Shown: piece by piece, positions 36,098 through 46,265 of the stretch
Layout of the letters: each line of letters begins with the position of its first letter
How positions within the stretch are numbered: position 1 is the first letter of the stretch
NCBI RefSeq assembly: GCF_003627795.1
Contig: NZ_CP032685.1
Span: 868,001-932,000 of the forward strand
Direction of reading: 5' to 3'
From: Rhizobium sp. CCGE531
GTDB lineage: Bacteria > Pseudomonadota > Alphaproteobacteria > Rhizobiales > Rhizobiaceae
DNA: 64,000 nt
The notes under the pieces: generated by a model
The model's database searches: none
What the model saw: only the letters and a program-made list of their open reading frames with translations
Told to the model about the DNA's origin: nothing
Position numbers and translations under genes: made by a program

Positions 36098-38805
36098 TTC
36101 AGTTCATCCAGCTTCGGGACATCTGTTGGTTTTGGCAGGCGAATGGTGAAGACAGCCCCTTGCCGATCCGTTCTGTTGCCGGCGGCGATCGTGCCGCCCA
36201 TCGCCTCGATGAAACCGCGGCAGATGGAAAGGCCAAGGCCGGTGCCGGCGCGCACCTGATCGCCCTTGCGCACGCGGTAGAACGTATCGAAGACGCGTTC
36301 GAGGTCGGCGGGCGGAATGCCCTGCCCCTCATCCATGACCCTGAAGACGATATTGTCGATATCGGCCCAGGCTTCGAGGCGGATGGCCGATCCTTCCGGC
36401 GCGTATTTGGCGGCGTTGTCGAGCAGGTTGAACAGCACCTGCTCGAACAGCACCGGATCGACCTTCACCATCGGCAGATCGACGGGCATCTGCACGTCGA
36501 CGCGGTGATGGGCCAGGATTTTTTTCGCCCTCCGCAACGCGCTGCCGACGATATCGCCGGCATAATGCAGGGCATAATTCGGCTCCATGGCGCCGGATTC
36601 GATCTTGGTCATATCAAGCAGATTGGCGATGAAGCGGTTGAGCCGTTCGGACTCATCGATAACGGTGGAAAGAAGGTCGACCCGGTCTTCGTTCGGCAAC
36701 GTCTCCAGATAATCGCGCAAGGTTCCGGCCGCACCGAGGATGGCGGCAAGCGGCGTCTTCAGGTCATGGGAAATGGATGTCAGCAGCGCGGAGCGCAGCC
36801 GATCCGCTTCCACGGCCAGCTTCGCGCGGTCGACATCGGCCACCAGTTGCACGCGCTCGATGGCGAGTGCCGCCTGGTCGGCGAGAGCATCGAGCAGCCG
36901 CTGCTGCTCAGGCGTCAGGAGCGGGCCGTCGCGACGATCGCTATCGAGGCCGATGACGCCGACGGCGGTTCGGCCTGTGCGGAGCGGAACGTAAAGGCGC
37001 TTGGCGCCGGGCAACGTATCGGCGCCGCGACCGGCCGCATGATTGTGCTCCCAGGCCCAGCGCGCCGCCGCGATATCGGCGTCATCAAGCGTATCGTCAG
37101 GCGGATAGCCGGCCCTGACGGCGATGGTGCCATGCTCGGGAAGAAGCAGCACGACCCGCAGCTTCAGCATCGAGGCCAGCTGAAAGGCCGTTGCCCAGAG
37201 AACGTCGTCGAGCGTGCCGGTGCCGGCGAGCTTCTTGGAGAAGAGATAGAGATCCTCGGTCGTCCGAGCGCGCTGTCGCGCCGCCACCGCCTGCCGTTGC
37301 ACCGTCGCCGTCAGATTGCTGGCGATCACCGCGACGCCTAGGAAGAAGAAGAAGGCGAGCACGCTTTCCGGATCGCTGATCGTTAGCGTATAGCGCGGCG
37401 GCAGGAAGAAGAAATTGAAGGCGAGCGCGCCGAGAAAACAGGAATAGAGCGCCGGACGCAGCCCTTGCGTGACAGCGCTGGCAAGAACCGCCATCAGGAA
37501 GACGAGCGCTAGGTTGCGCACATCCAGCACCTGATCGAGGATGACGCAGAAACCGAGCGCAATGGCCACATAGAGCGTTGCCAGAATATAGCCGCGCAAC
37601 TGGAAAGGCGGTGGCGAAGGCGCGACCTTGACGCCGCGGTTCGTCGCCTGGCCATCCGCATCGCTGCCGGAAATGACGTGGACGCTGATGTCTCCGGCCT
37701 TGCGGATGAGATCATAAGAAACCGAACGGCGGGACCAATCGCGCCAGGAGCCGATTTTCGGCGAACCGATGACGATGTGGGTCACATTGTTGCTGGCCGA
37801 ATGGCGAAGCAGTTCCTCCGCCACCTCGCGGCCCGGAAGGGTAATAGCCTCGCCGCCGAGCTGTTCGGCAAGCCTGAGCGTTGCGGCAATCGTGTCACGC
37901 TGCGCCTCCGTCAAGCCGATCGAGCGGTTGGTTTCGACATAGACGGCCGCCCAGGGCGCGCGCAGGCGCGACGCCATGCGCGCGGCATAGCGCACCAAGG
38001 ATGCCGAGCGCGGATGATGATCGATGGAGACGAGCACGCGCTCGCCGGCAGCCCAGGGACCTGGGATCGCATGCGCCTGCATATGGGTCAGGAGCTGGTC
38101 GTCGACGCGCTGGGCGGTGCGCCGCAGCGCCAGCTCGCGCAGCGCCGTCAGGTTGCCGGGCGTGAAATAATTGGTCAGCGCCCGCTCGGCCGTCTTCGAC
38201 ACATAGACCTTGCCGTCATGCAGCCGCTTGATGAGATCGTCCGGCGTCAGGTCGATGATCTCGACATCGTCGGCAAGATCGATGATGGAATCGGGCACGG
38301 TCTCGCGCACGCGGATGCGGGTGATCTGCGAGACGACGTCGTTCAGGCTTTCGACATGCTGGATATTCAGCGTCGTGTAAACGTCGATCCCGCGTTCGAG
38401 AAGCTCCTTCACATCGAGGTAGCGCTTCGGATGCCGGCTGCCATGCGCGTTGGTGTGGGCGAGTTCGTCGACCAGCACCAGTTCGGGACGGCGCTCCAGG
38501 ATCGCGTCGAGATCCATCTCCTCGAGCGCGCGCCCCTTGTAATCGACATTGATGCGCGGAATGATCTCGAACCCGTCGAGCAAGGCCTGCGTCTCGCGAC
38601 GGCCGTGAGTCTCGACGACGCCGACGACGACATCGACGCCGTCCGCGATCTTCGCCCTGCCGGACATCAGCATCTCGTAGGTCTTGCCGACGCCGGGGGC
38701 CGCACCCAGGAAAACCTTCAATCGCCCGCGTGTCTCGGCCCGCGCCTTTTCGAGAAGCGCATCGGGGGAAGGCCTGCTCAACATGTCGCGGCTTTCATCT
38801 GCCAT
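36094..38805 (-). CDS. kdpD: KdpD potassium/osmotic sensor histidine kinase
   Basis: 903 aa membrane kinase. It has an N-terminal KdpD domain with Walker A GAAPGVGKT (34-42), a universal-stress-like region (about 255-370) and four transmembrane helices (about 400-500). A GAF-like region (about 525-650), the HisKA His in SISHDLKTPLAAI (about 679) and a HATPase with GTGLGLSICRG follow. All expected domains are present at normal length. A perfect hairpin precedes it (38829-38856), so its level may differ from that of kdpFABC. It controls KdpE. Confidence 0.94.
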   Translation of the reverse strand: MADESRDMLSRPSPDALLEKARAETRGRLKVFLGAAPGVGKTYEMLMSGRAKIADGVDVVVGVVETHGRRETQALLDGFEIIPRINVDYKGRALEEMDLDAILERRPELVLVDELAHTNAHGSRHPKRYLDVKELLERGIDVYTTLNIQHVESLNDVVSQITRIRVRETVPDSIIDLADDVEIIDLTPDDLIKRLHDGKVYVSKTAERALTNYFTPGNLTALRELALRRTAQRVDDQLLTHMQAHAIPGPWAAGERVLVSIDHHPRSASLVRYAARMASRLRAPWAAVYVETNRSIGLTEAQRDTIAATLRLAEQLGGEAITLPGREVAEELLRHSASNNVTHIVIGSPKIGSWRDWSRRSVSYDLIRKAGDISVHVISGSDADGQATNRGVKVAPSPPPFQLRGYILATLYVAIALGFCVILDQVLDVRNLALVFLMAVLASAVTQGLRPALYSCFLGALAFNFFFLPPRYTLTISDPESVLAFFFFLGVAVIASNLTATVQRQAVAARQRARTTEDLYLFSKKLAGTGTLDDVLWATAFQLASMLKLRVVLLLPEHGTIAVRAGYPPDDTLDDADIAAARWAWEHNHAAGRGADTLPGAKRLYVPLRTGRTAVGVIGLDSDRRDGPLLTPEQQRLLDALADQAALAIERVQLVADVDRAKLAVEADRLRSALLTSISHDLKTPLAAILGAAGTLRDYLETLPNEDRVDLLSTVIDESERLNRFIANLLDMTKIESGAMEPNYALHYAGDIVGSALRRAKKILAHHRVDVQMPVDLPMVKVDPVLFEQVLFNLLDNAAKYAPEGSAIRLEAWADIDNIVFRVMDEGQGIPPADLERVFDTFYRVRKGDQVRAGTGLGLSICRGFIEAMGGTIAAGNRTDRQGAVFTIRLPKPTDVPKLDELK

Positions 38806-38828
38806 TCGCGGGTCGTCTTTCCTGATAA

Positions 38829-38856
38829 GGTTGAGACGGCACTAACCGTCTCAACC
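38829..38856 (-). terminator. Perfect 11-bp hairpin between kdpC and kdpD
   Basis: GGTTGAGACGG pairs perfectly with CCGTCTCAACC around a 6-base loop. There is no U tract. It lies 8 bases after the kdpC stop and 24 before the kdpD start, so it can act as a partial terminator or protect the kdpFABC RNA from decay. Confidence 0.6.
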
Positions 38857-38864
38857 CCTTCAAC

Positions 38865-39470
38865 TTATTGAGTCATAGAAGCATCGAGCGCCTGGTTCAA
38901 TGCCAGCACATTGACCACCGGCTCGCCGAGAACGCCGAGCTCTCGCGGCTCGATGGCAGCCTCGACGAGTGACTTGACCTTGGCCTCATCGATGTTGCGC
39001 GCCTTGGCCACGCGCGGGATTTGGAAATAGGCATCTTCAGCCGAGATGTCAGGATCGAGGCCGCTGCCCGATGTGGTCACCATATCGATCGGAACCGGCA
39101 CATTCGGGTTCTGCGCCTGCAACGTCGCGGCGTCGCTCTTGATACGGGTGATCAGGCTCGAATTGGTCGGACCGAGATTGGAGCCGCCGGAATTGGCGGC
39201 ATTATAGGGTGCGGAAACCGATTTGGTCGGGTCATTCGGGTCGGCGCCTGTCGTGGCCGACGGGCGGCCATGGAAATAGCGGTCGGTCGTGAAACTCTGG
39301 CCGATGAGGCTGGAGCCGATCACCTTGCCGTCCTTCTCCACCAGGCTGCCATTCGCCTGATGGGGGAAGAGGGCCTGGGCGACGCCTGTCATGGCGAGCG
39401 GATAGGCAAGGCCGGTCAAAACGGTCGTGGCGACGATCATAACGATGGCGGGTCTGATTTGTTTCAGCAT
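38865..39470 (-). CDS. kdpC: Potassium-transporting ATPase subunit KdpC
   Basis: 201 aa single-pass membrane protein. It has an N-terminal helix ([20 protein letters not shown]) and the family motifs [17 protein letters not shown] and [16 protein letters not shown]. It ends with [11 protein letters not shown]. It assists the KdpB catalytic cycle in the complex. The start has GGAGATTTCCC upstream, 11 bases after kdpB. Confidence 0.94.
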   Translation of the reverse strand: MLKQIRPAIVMIVATTVLTGLAYPLAMTGVAQALFPHQANGSLVEKDGKVIGSSLIGQSFTTDRYFHGRPSATTGADPNDPTKSVSAPYNAANSGGSNLGPTNSSLITRIKSDAATLQAQNPNVPVPIDMVTTSGSGLDPDISAEDAYFQIPRVAKARNIDEAKVKSLVEAAIEPRELGVLGEPVVNVLALNQALDASMTQ

Positions 39471-39481
39471 GGGAAATCTCC

Positions 39482-41569
39482 TTAGACCAGGCCGATGGCG
39501 GTAATCGCCATGTCGATGGCTTTGATGCCGATAAAGGGTACGATGATACCGCCAAGGCCGTAGATCAGCAGGTTGCGGCTGAGCAGCGCGCCGGCACCGA
39601 TCGGGCGATAGCGAACGCCCTTCAGCGACAGCGGGATCAGCGCGACGATGATCAGCGCATTGAAGATGATCGCCGAGAGGATGGCGCTTTGCGGCGTCGC
39701 CAGCCCCATGATGTTCAGCATCTTCAGCTGCGGATAGAAGGCAATGAACATGGCCGGGATGATAGCGAAGTACTTCGCGATGTCGTTGGCGATCGAGAAG
39801 GTCGTCAGCGCGCCACGGGTCATCAGCAGCTGCTTGCCAATCTCGACGATCTCGATGAGCTTCGTCGGGTCGCTGTCGAGATCGACCATGTTGCCGGCTT
39901 CGCGGGCGGCGACCGTACCGGTGTTCATGGCAACGCCGACATCGGCCTGGGCAAGTGCGGGCGCATCGTTCGTGCCGTCGCCGCACATGGCGACGAGCTT
40001 GCCCTGCGCCTGCTCCTGGCGCATCAGCGCCAGCTTCATTTCCGGGGTCGCCTGGGCGAGGAAGTCGTCGACGCCGGCTTCGGCGGCAATGGCGGCTGCC
40101 GTCAGCGGGTTGTCGCCCGTGATCATCACGGTGCGGATACCCATGCGGCGCAGTTCCGCAAAGCGTTCGCGGATCCCGCCCTTGACGATGTCCTTGAGGT
40201 GGATGACGCCGAGAAGGCGGCCATCACGGGCAACGGCAAGCGGTGTGCCGCCGGCCTTGGCGATCTCGTCGGCGATCACCTGCAGCTCGCGCAGCGTTTC
40301 GCTTGATGTGCGGGACATGACGGCGGCGCCTTCATGGCTACCGTTGGCAGCACCTTGCACATAGGCGACCACGGCATCGACGGCGCCTTTTCGGATCGAG
40401 GAGCCTTCGAGGTCGACGCCGCTCATGCGGGTCTGCGCGGTAAAGGGAACGAAGGTCGCCTTCAGGCTCGTCATGTCGCGGCCGCGGATCGCATATTTCT
40501 CCTTGGCAAGCACGACGATCGAGCGCCCTTCCGGCGTCTCGTCGGCAAGCGAGGCAAGCTGTGCGGCATCGGCGAGATCCTGCTCGCTGATACCCCGGAC
40601 CGGGCGGAAAGCGGTCGCCTGGCGGTTGCCGAGCGTGATCGTACCGGTCTTGTCGAGGAGCAGTGTGTCGACGTCGCCTGCGGCTTCGACGGCGCGGCCC
40701 GACATGGCGAGCACGTTGAAGCGCACCAGGCGATCCATGCCGGCAATACCGATCGCCGAAAGCAATGCACCGATGGTGGTCGGGATCAGCGTCACGAAGA
40801 GCGCGACGAGCACGACCGTCTGGATCGAACCGCCGGCATAGGCGGCAAAGCTCGGGATGGTGACGGTCGCCAAAACGAAGATCAGCGTCATGCCGGCCAG
40901 CAGGATGTTGAGCGCGATTTCGTTCGGCGTCTTCTGCCGTTCGGCACCTTCGACCAGCGCGATCATGCGGTCGATGAAGGTCGAGCCGGCGGCAGCGGTG
41001 ATGCGCACGCGGATTTCATCCGACAGAACCTGCGTACCGCCGGTGACCGCCGAGCGGTCGCCGCCCGATTCACGGATCACAGGCGCGGATTCACCGGTGA
41101 TCGCGGCTTCGTTGACAGAAGCGACGCCTTCGATGACTTCGCCATCAGACGGGATGATATCGCCGGCTTCGACCAGAACGACGTCACCGACCTTCAGGCT
41201 GGTACCAGGCACCATCTTGTAGTCGGTGCGGCTGTTGCCGGTCAGAAGTTTGGCTTGCGTTTCGGTGCGCGACTTGCGCAGCGAATCCGCCTGTGCCTTG
41301 CCGCGGCCTTCGGCGACGGCCTCGGCGAAATTGGCAAACAGCACCGTGAACCACAGCCAGATATTGATCTGCAGCGAGAAGCCGAGATTGCCGCCGCCGG
41401 TGATGAGATCGCGCAGGAAGAGGACAGTCGTCAGTGCCGAAACGACGGCGACCACGAACATGACGGGGTTTTTGGCAAGCGTACGCGGGTTCAACTTCGT
41501 GAACGAAGCGCCGATCGCCGGAACGAGAATGCGAGAATCCAGAATACTCGCTGATTTTAACTGGCTCAT
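39482..41569 (-). CDS. kdpB: Potassium-transporting P-type ATPase subunit KdpB
   Basis: 695 aa P-type ATPase that powers K+ import. Visible motifs are the actuator TGES (about 160), the phosphorylation site DKTGT (about 306) and the hinge [20 protein letters not shown] (about 525). About seven membrane helices are present, as expected. The N-terminus [17 protein letters not shown] is typical of alphaproteobacterial KdpB. It has good gene spacing to kdpC. Confidence 0.95.
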   Translation of the reverse strand: MSQLKSASILDSRILVPAIGASFTKLNPRTLAKNPVMFVVAVVSALTTVLFLRDLITGGGNLGFSLQINIWLWFTVLFANFAEAVAEGRGKAQADSLRKSRTETQAKLLTGNSRTDYKMVPGTSLKVGDVVLVEAGDIIPSDGEVIEGVASVNEAAITGESAPVIRESGGDRSAVTGGTQVLSDEIRVRITAAAGSTFIDRMIALVEGAERQKTPNEIALNILLAGMTLIFVLATVTIPSFAAYAGGSIQTVVLVALFVTLIPTTIGALLSAIGIAGMDRLVRFNVLAMSGRAVEAAGDVDTLLLDKTGTITLGNRQATAFRPVRGISEQDLADAAQLASLADETPEGRSIVVLAKEKYAIRGRDMTSLKATFVPFTAQTRMSGVDLEGSSIRKGAVDAVVAYVQGAANGSHEGAAVMSRTSSETLRELQVIADEIAKAGGTPLAVARDGRLLGVIHLKDIVKGGIRERFAELRRMGIRTVMITGDNPLTAAAIAAEAGVDDFLAQATPEMKLALMRQEQAQGKLVAMCGDGTNDAPALAQADVGVAMNTGTVAAREAGNMVDLDSDPTKLIEIVEIGKQLLMTRGALTTFSIANDIAKYFAIIPAMFIAFYPQLKMLNIMGLATPQSAILSAIIFNALIIVALIPLSLKGVRYRPIGAGALLSRNLLIYGLGGIIVPFIGIKAIDMAITAIGLV

Positions 41570-41617
41570 AAGAGGCTCCAGCGTGAAGAGGAAAACGTCA
41601 GATCGGAACGCAGCCGA

Positions 41618-41779
41618 TCAGCCGATCAAAAATCCGAAGACGACAAGGCCGAGGAACAGGGCAACCATCGCCAGCAAAATGGCGTCGGACGCACAGGTTA
41701 TTCCGGCCGGGCCACGCCCCCTGTCGAAGGGGCGTGGATCGATGACTTTTCTAAGCTTGCCTAGAAGCGGTTGGCTCAT
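41618..41779 (-). CDS. 53-aa single-helix membrane peptide between kdpA and kdpB
   Basis: Short frame from an ATG at 41779, 12 bases after the kdpA stop. The soluble N-terminus is basic (MSQPLLGKLRKVIDPRPFDR), and a hydrophobic helix follows (AILLAMVALFLGLVVFGFLI). It begins with the same Met-Ser-Gln as KdpB. Placement within the operon, a stop 48 bases ahead of kdpB and the clean helix make it a likely real small protein. It could be a Kdp-complex accessory. No known family name. Direct expression evidence is not available. Confidence 0.6.
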   Translation of the reverse strand: MSQPLLGKLRKVIDPRPFDRGRGPAGITCASDAILLAMVALFLGLVVFGFLIG

Positions 41780-41791
41780 GGCCGTCATTCC

Positions 41792-43495
41792 TTAAAAGGT
41801 CTGGCCCGCGATCATCGCCAGATGCTCGACGATCGGTCCGAGCGCCAGCGCCGGGAAGAAGGTCAGGCCGCCGACGATGAGGATGGTGCCGACCAGCAGG
41901 CCGACGAAAAGCGGGCCATCCGTCGGGAAGGTGCCGGCCGAAGCGGGAACCGTCTTCTTGCTGATCAGCGAGCCGGCGATCGCAAGGGCCGGAACGATGA
42001 CCAGGAAGCGGCCGATCAGCATGGCGATACCAAGCGTAATATTGTACCAAGGCGTGTTGCCGGAGAGGCCGCCGAAGGCCGAGCCGTTGTTTGCCGCCGC
42101 CGAACTGTAGGCATAGAGGATCTCCGAGAAGCCGTGCGGGCCGGCATTGCTGACCGACGCAACGGCGGACGGCAATACCACGGAGATTGCCGTGAAGATC
42201 AGCATGCCGGCGGGCAGGCAAAGCACGGCGAGCATTGCCATCTTCACTTCCTTGGCCTCGATCTTCTTGCCGAGATATTCCGGCGTGCGCCCGACCATCA
42301 GGCCGGCAACGAAGATGGCGATGACGACGAACATCAGAATGCCGTAGAAACCGGCGCCGACGCCGCCGACAATGACTTCGCCGAGCTGCAGGTTGATGAG
42401 GGGGATCAGGCCGCCGATCGCCGTGAAGCTGTCGAGCATGCCGTTGACCGCGCCGCAGGATGCCGCGGTAGTGATGACGGCGAAGAGCGAGGAGGCAGCA
42501 ATCCCGAAGCGGACTTCCTTGCCTTCCATATTGCCGCCCTGGATTCCGAGCGCGTGAACAAGCGGATTGCCGGCCGCTTCAGCCCAATAGGTGACGATCA
42601 CGCCGGCGATGAACAGCGTGCCCATCGCGGCCAGGATCGCCCAGCCCTGCCGCTGGCTGCCGACCATGCGGCCGAAGACGTTGGTGAGCGCCGCGCCGAC
42701 GGCGAAGATCGACAGCATCTGCAGGAGATTGGAGATCGCGTCCGGGTTTTCGAAGGGATGCGCCGAGTTGGCATTGAAGAAGCCACCGCCGTTCGTGCCG
42801 AGCATCTTGATGGCAAGCTGCGAGGCAACGGGTCCGACGGCAATCGTCTGCTGCGCCCCTTCGAGCGTCGTCGCATTGACATAGGGTCCAAGCGTCTGCG
42901 GGACGCCGAGATAGACGAATACAATCGTCAAGACGATGCAGATCGGCAGCAGGACGTAGAGCGTGGCTCTTGTCATGTCGACCCAGAAATTGCCGATAGC
43001 CTTGCCCGAAGCACGCGCAAATGCGCGGATCAGCGCAATGGCGATGGCAATGCCGGTTGCGGCAGACACGAAGTTCTGCACGGTCAGGCCGGCCATCTGC
43101 ACGAGATAGGACATCGTGCTTTCGCCGCCGTAGTTCTGCCAATTGGTATTGGTGACGAAGCTGGTCGCCGTATTGAAGGACAGTTCCGGCCCGACCGCGG
43201 TCATGCCAGCCGGATTATACGGCAGGCCGGCCTGCAGTCGCTGCAGCGCGTAGAGGACGAGAAAGCCGGCAAGGCTGAACAGCAGCATGGAGACCGAATA
43301 GGTCGTCCAGTGCTGCTCTTCGCGCTCGTTCGTGCCGGCCAAACGATAAAGCCCCCGCTCCACAGGACGGAGGACGAAGGAGAGGAAGGTGCGCTCGCCG
43401 GTAAAGACACGCGTCATGTAACCGCCGAGCGGTTTGACGAGCAGGAGTAGGATCCCGATGTAAAGGAGGATCTGAAGCCATCCGTTGAAGGTCAT
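41792..43495 (-). CDS. kdpA: Potassium-transporting ATPase subunit KdpA
   Basis: 567 aa multi-pass channel-like subunit with K+ selectivity-filter motifs such as [34 protein letters not shown] and [17 protein letters not shown]. About ten membrane helices. The ATG at 43495 has GGAGG upstream. KdpA receives K+ from the periplasm and passes it to KdpB. It follows kdpF by 27 bases. Confidence 0.95.
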   Translation of the reverse strand: MTFNGWLQILLYIGILLLLVKPLGGYMTRVFTGERTFLSFVLRPVERGLYRLAGTNEREEQHWTTYSVSMLLFSLAGFLVLYALQRLQAGLPYNPAGMTAVGPELSFNTATSFVTNTNWQNYGGESTMSYLVQMAGLTVQNFVSAATGIAIAIALIRAFARASGKAIGNFWVDMTRATLYVLLPICIVLTIVFVYLGVPQTLGPYVNATTLEGAQQTIAVGPVASQLAIKMLGTNGGGFFNANSAHPFENPDAISNLLQMLSIFAVGAALTNVFGRMVGSQRQGWAILAAMGTLFIAGVIVTYWAEAAGNPLVHALGIQGGNMEGKEVRFGIAASSLFAVITTAASCGAVNGMLDSFTAIGGLIPLINLQLGEVIVGGVGAGFYGILMFVVIAIFVAGLMVGRTPEYLGKKIEAKEVKMAMLAVLCLPAGMLIFTAISVVLPSAVASVSNAGPHGFSEILYAYSSAAANNGSAFGGLSGNTPWYNITLGIAMLIGRFLVIVPALAIAGSLISKKTVPASAGTFPTDGPLFVGLLVGTILIVGGLTFFPALALGPIVEHLAMIAGQTF

Positions 43496-43522
43496 GGAGG
43501 TAACTTTCCCTATCCAGCGCTG

Positions 43523-43612
43523 TCAGAAGCGCTCGGGGCGAATAAGAGCATAGACCAGGTAGACAGTGAGAAAGATCGTCACGCCGCCACCAAGAATGTA
43601 ATCGAGAAGCAT
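43523..43612 (-). CDS. kdpF: KdpF small membrane subunit
   Basis: 29 aa single-pass peptide. The helix TIFLTVYLVYALIRPERF ends in the (L/I)xxPE(R/K)F motif diagnostic of KdpF. It starts at 43612 and lies just before kdpA. KdpF stabilises the KdpABC complex in E. coli. The length matches exactly. Confidence 0.9.
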   Translation of the reverse strand: MLLDYILGGGVTIFLTVYLVYALIRPERF

Positions 43613-43626
43613 TGCCGTCTCTCCGA

Positions 43627-43710
43627 CTAGAGGCTGTCGCAGGCCTTGGTATAAGCGACGCAAAGGAGGAAGAATAAAACGCCGATCCCGACAAGAATGA
43701 TGTCCATCAT
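43627..43710 (-). CDS. 27-aa membrane peptide preceding kdpF
   Basis: Short frame starting with two Met codons, with hydrophobic core ILVGIGVLFFLLCVAYTKA and a C-terminal CDSL. A CDxL-ended peptide of this kind precedes kdpF in various proteobacteria, in my recollection, but has no assigned function. It ends 14 bases before kdpF. Probably first gene of the kdp transcript. Confidence 0.65.
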   Translation of the reverse strand: MMDIILVGIGVLFFLLCVAYTKACDSL

Positions 43711-44109
43711 CGATCGCGAGTCCTTGATTGTTATTGTTGAATGCAGAAATAATGGAGGGCGCTTCACACGAAAGCGCCTCTTTTCATTCTGCCTGGGGAA
43801 GAGCACTTCAGGTGTATCTTCGCCATGCAATATGCGACCGAACCGCATTAAGGTTCGAGACGGACGGAAAGGGAAAGATATAAAAATCTTATAAATGCCG
43901 ATGGGGTTGCCGAGATGAGCGGGGATGGCCCTATGTCCAGCCTGGACCGCTCGCCTGAGGCAGTCGACAAGGATATAGCGAGATACGAATGCTGAGCCGG
44001 CATCGCGCTTGATGCCGCTTCCCACCAGTGATTTAGTCGACGGATACGGATCGAGTTTTTACAACCCGGTCCCACGATATGCGACCGCCAGAAAAAGAAA
44101 TGCGAGCCA
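43711..44109. promoter_or_regulatory. Divergent region, kdp leader and LacI-gene leader
   Basis: 399 bases. A hairpin GGCGCTT/AAGCGCC at 43758-43778 is followed on the plus strand by TCTTTT. Read on the minus strand it lies in the kdp leader. An AT-rich block at 43850-43900 could hold promoters. KdpE should bind here, but no certain site was identified. No further gene is seen. Confidence 0.4.
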
Positions 44110-45129
44110 GTGACAACCAGCATCAGACATATCGCCAAACTCGCGGGAACATCGGTCTCATCGGTCTCGCGTGTGCTGAACAATAGCGGCTATGCCTCTC
44201 CGGAACTGCGGGAGCGCGTGGAGGCTGCCATCCGCGCACTCAACTACACGCCGAGCAAGGGCGCGCGCATGCTTCGCGGCGCCCCGAGCCGGATGATCGG
44301 ACTGATGCTGCCGTCGATCGACGTGCCTTTCTTCGGCATCCTTGCCCATGCCATCGAACAGGACCTGTTCCGGCGCGGCTATCAGACCCTGATCTGCAGC
44401 ACGGCCGAAAACATGGATCACGAGGCGCGCTACATTTCCATGCTGCTGTCCCAGCGCGTCGACGGCGTCATCGTGGCAAGCGCCTTCGGCAGCACCGAGC
44501 ATTTCGAAGCGCTGCGCGACGCACATATCCCGATCGTCGCCATCGACCGTGAGCTCACGGGAATTGCCGACGATGCCGTCATGGCCGATCATGAGGAGGG
44601 CGGGCGCTTGATGGCCCGCCATCTGATCGGCCTCGGCCATCGTTTGATCGGCATTGTCGGCGCACCTGCACACAGCCAGCCCGTCCAGCTCCGCCTTCGC
44701 GGCATCACGGCGGAAATGGCCGAGAGCGGCATAGCACCAGCGATCGTGACCATGGCCGAGGAGCACAGCTTCGCGGCGACCTATCCGCTCGCAAGGGAAT
44801 TGGTGGCCTCCCGCCCCGAGGTGACGGCCATCATCGGCACAACGGATATTTCAGCGATTGCCGCAATCCATGCCGTTCAGGATCACGGCTTTTCCGTACC
44901 GCGCGACTATTCGGTCATCGGCTTCGACGATCTGCCGGAGGCGGCCTATGTCTTCCCCCGGCTGACGACCGTCGCCCAGCCGATCCGCAGTGTCGGCGAA
45001 CAGGCGGTCCGGCGATTGGAGACGCTGATCGAAGAGCACGAGGCGGATCGGGAGCCCGGAAAAGACACCATCGTCAAGGTTCCCGTCACCTTGATCGAGC
45101 GCGATTCCACCGGGCCTGTCCGCAAATGA
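44110..45129 (+). CDS. LacI-family transcriptional regulator
   Basis: 339 aa repressor. The HTH motif IRHIAKLAGTSVSSVSRVLN is at about 5-24, the hinge near 50, and a ligand-binding domain follows with GLMLPSIDVPFFGILAHAIE and VIGFDDLPEAAYVFPRLTT. GTG start at 44110. It converges on the sugar operon at 45154-49995 and is the likely binder of the operator at 50009-50028. The inducer is unknown. Confidence 0.88.
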   Translation: MTTSIRHIAKLAGTSVSSVSRVLNNSGYASPELRERVEAAIRALNYTPSKGARMLRGAPSRMIGLMLPSIDVPFFGILAHAIEQDLFRRGYQTLICSTAENMDHEARYISMLLSQRVDGVIVASAFGSTEHFEALRDAHIPIVAIDRELTGIADDAVMADHEEGGRLMARHLIGLGHRLIGIVGAPAHSQPVQLRLRGITAEMAESGIAPAIVTMAEEHSFAATYPLARELVASRPEVTAIIGTTDISAIAAIHAVQDHGFSVPRDYSVIGFDDLPEAAYVFPRLTTVAQPIRSVGEQAVRRLETLIEEHEADREPGKDTIVKVPVTLIERDSTGPVRK

Positions 45130-45156
45130 ATGCATGTCGCCTGGAGGCGGCATTCA
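45127..45156. terminator. Stem-loop overlapping two convergent stop codons
   Basis: TGAATGC (45127-45133) pairs with GCATTCA (45150-45156), and an inner CGCC/GGCG extends the stem. It spans the LacI-gene stop and the end of the convergent alcohol dehydrogenase gene, so both transcripts end in it. Confidence 0.55.
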
Positions 45157-46164
45157 GGGCCGGACGATGACCTTGATCTCGCCGGCCAGTGGCGCGCTGC
45201 CGACTACTTCGGCAACATCTTCGAGACCTATGGTCTTGGTGACAAGCGAATCCAGCTCCAGAATGCCGCCCGCGACCATGGCCGCAGCCCGGGAATGGGT
45301 GAAGGGATTGAGATAGGCCGGCCTGATTTCGACTTCGTTGACAAGCAGATCGAACGGCAGAACGGGTACTTCGAGGCCCGCCGGCGTCACTCCGAACAGC
45401 ACGAAGGCACCCCCGCGCCGCACCATCCGCACGCCGGTCTGCAGCGTCTCTGGGACTCCAGCGCATTCTATGACGACATCCACGCCGCCATCGGTCGCGT
45501 CCTTGACGGCGGCAACCGCATCCGCCGCCGTCGGGTCGAGGGCCAGCGTCGCCCCGAGCCGCAATGCCGCCTCGCGCCGCGACAGCTGGCGGGTGATCAG
45601 GATGATCTGGTCGGCACCCGCAAGACGGGCCAGCTGCACCATCAGCAGGCCGATCACGCCGCCGCCCAATATGGCGACGCTGTCGCCAGGGCGGATCTTC
45701 GCCTTGTCGATGGCATGGATGCAGCAGGCGAGCGGCTCGCAAAAAGCGCCGTGGACGGGATCGAGATCGGGAGGCAGTGTGAACGCCTGGCCGCAGGGAA
45801 CCGCGACATATTCGGCAAAGCCGCCGTCCCGCGTCACCCCGATGGCTTTCAGATTGGCGCAGAGATTAGGCCGCCCGCGTCGGCAGGCGGGGCAAGTGCC
45901 GCAAGCGATATTCGGATCCACGGTCACGAGCTCACCGCCTATGAAGGACGAAACGCCCTCGCCCACCTCCTCCACGAGACCACAGAATTCATGGCCCAAT
46001 GCCACCGGCATGGCCGTCGGATATTCACCCTTGTACATGTGCCGGTCGGACCCGCAGATGCCGGCCGCCAGAACCCTGACGATGATATCTCCTGGTCCGG
46101 CGCTCGGCTTTTCCACAGTGCGCATGGCCATGGATCCGATCGATTCCAAACGGACTGCCCTCAT
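45154..46164 (-). CDS. Zinc-dependent alcohol dehydrogenase (sorbitol/threonine dehydrogenase type)
   Basis: 336 aa MDR-family NAD(P) oxidoreductase. The catalytic zinc ligands are in GICGSD and GHEFCGLVEEVGEG, and the structural zinc cysteines in CGTCPACRRGRPNLC. The cofactor motif is LGGGVIGLL. The polyol or sugar substrate is unknown. It is the last gene of the sugar operon, 101 bases after the kinase. It has GGAGGAGGAGA right ahead of the ATG, so it may also have its own expression control. Confidence 0.85.
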   Translation of the reverse strand: MRAVRLESIGSMAMRTVEKPSAGPGDIIVRVLAAGICGSDRHMYKGEYPTAMPVALGHEFCGLVEEVGEGVSSFIGGELVTVDPNIACGTCPACRRGRPNLCANLKAIGVTRDGGFAEYVAVPCGQAFTLPPDLDPVHGAFCEPLACCIHAIDKAKIRPGDSVAILGGGVIGLLMVQLARLAGADQIILITRQLSRREAALRLGATLALDPTAADAVAAVKDATDGGVDVVIECAGVPETLQTGVRMVRRGGAFVLFGVTPAGLEVPVLPFDLLVNEVEIRPAYLNPFTHSRAAAMVAGGILELDSLVTKTIGLEDVAEVVGSAPLAGEIKVIVRP

Positions 46165-46265
46165 TCTCCTCCTCCGAGCATAAGGTTCAATGTCTTGATC
46201 CTATCGCGCCACTCCCGTCGGCACCATAGCATCAAATGATACACTGCCGCTCTGCAGCCGGCACA

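Noticed and set aside
41771-43450. Plus-strand frame of 559 codons over kdpA
   Set aside because: Very charged, repeat-like antisense translation caused by high GC; kdpA is certain.
43758-43784. Plus-strand rho-independent terminator in the kdp leader region
   Set aside because: The hairpin and T tract are present, but no plus-strand gene lies upstream to be terminated, so its role is left open within the leader entry.
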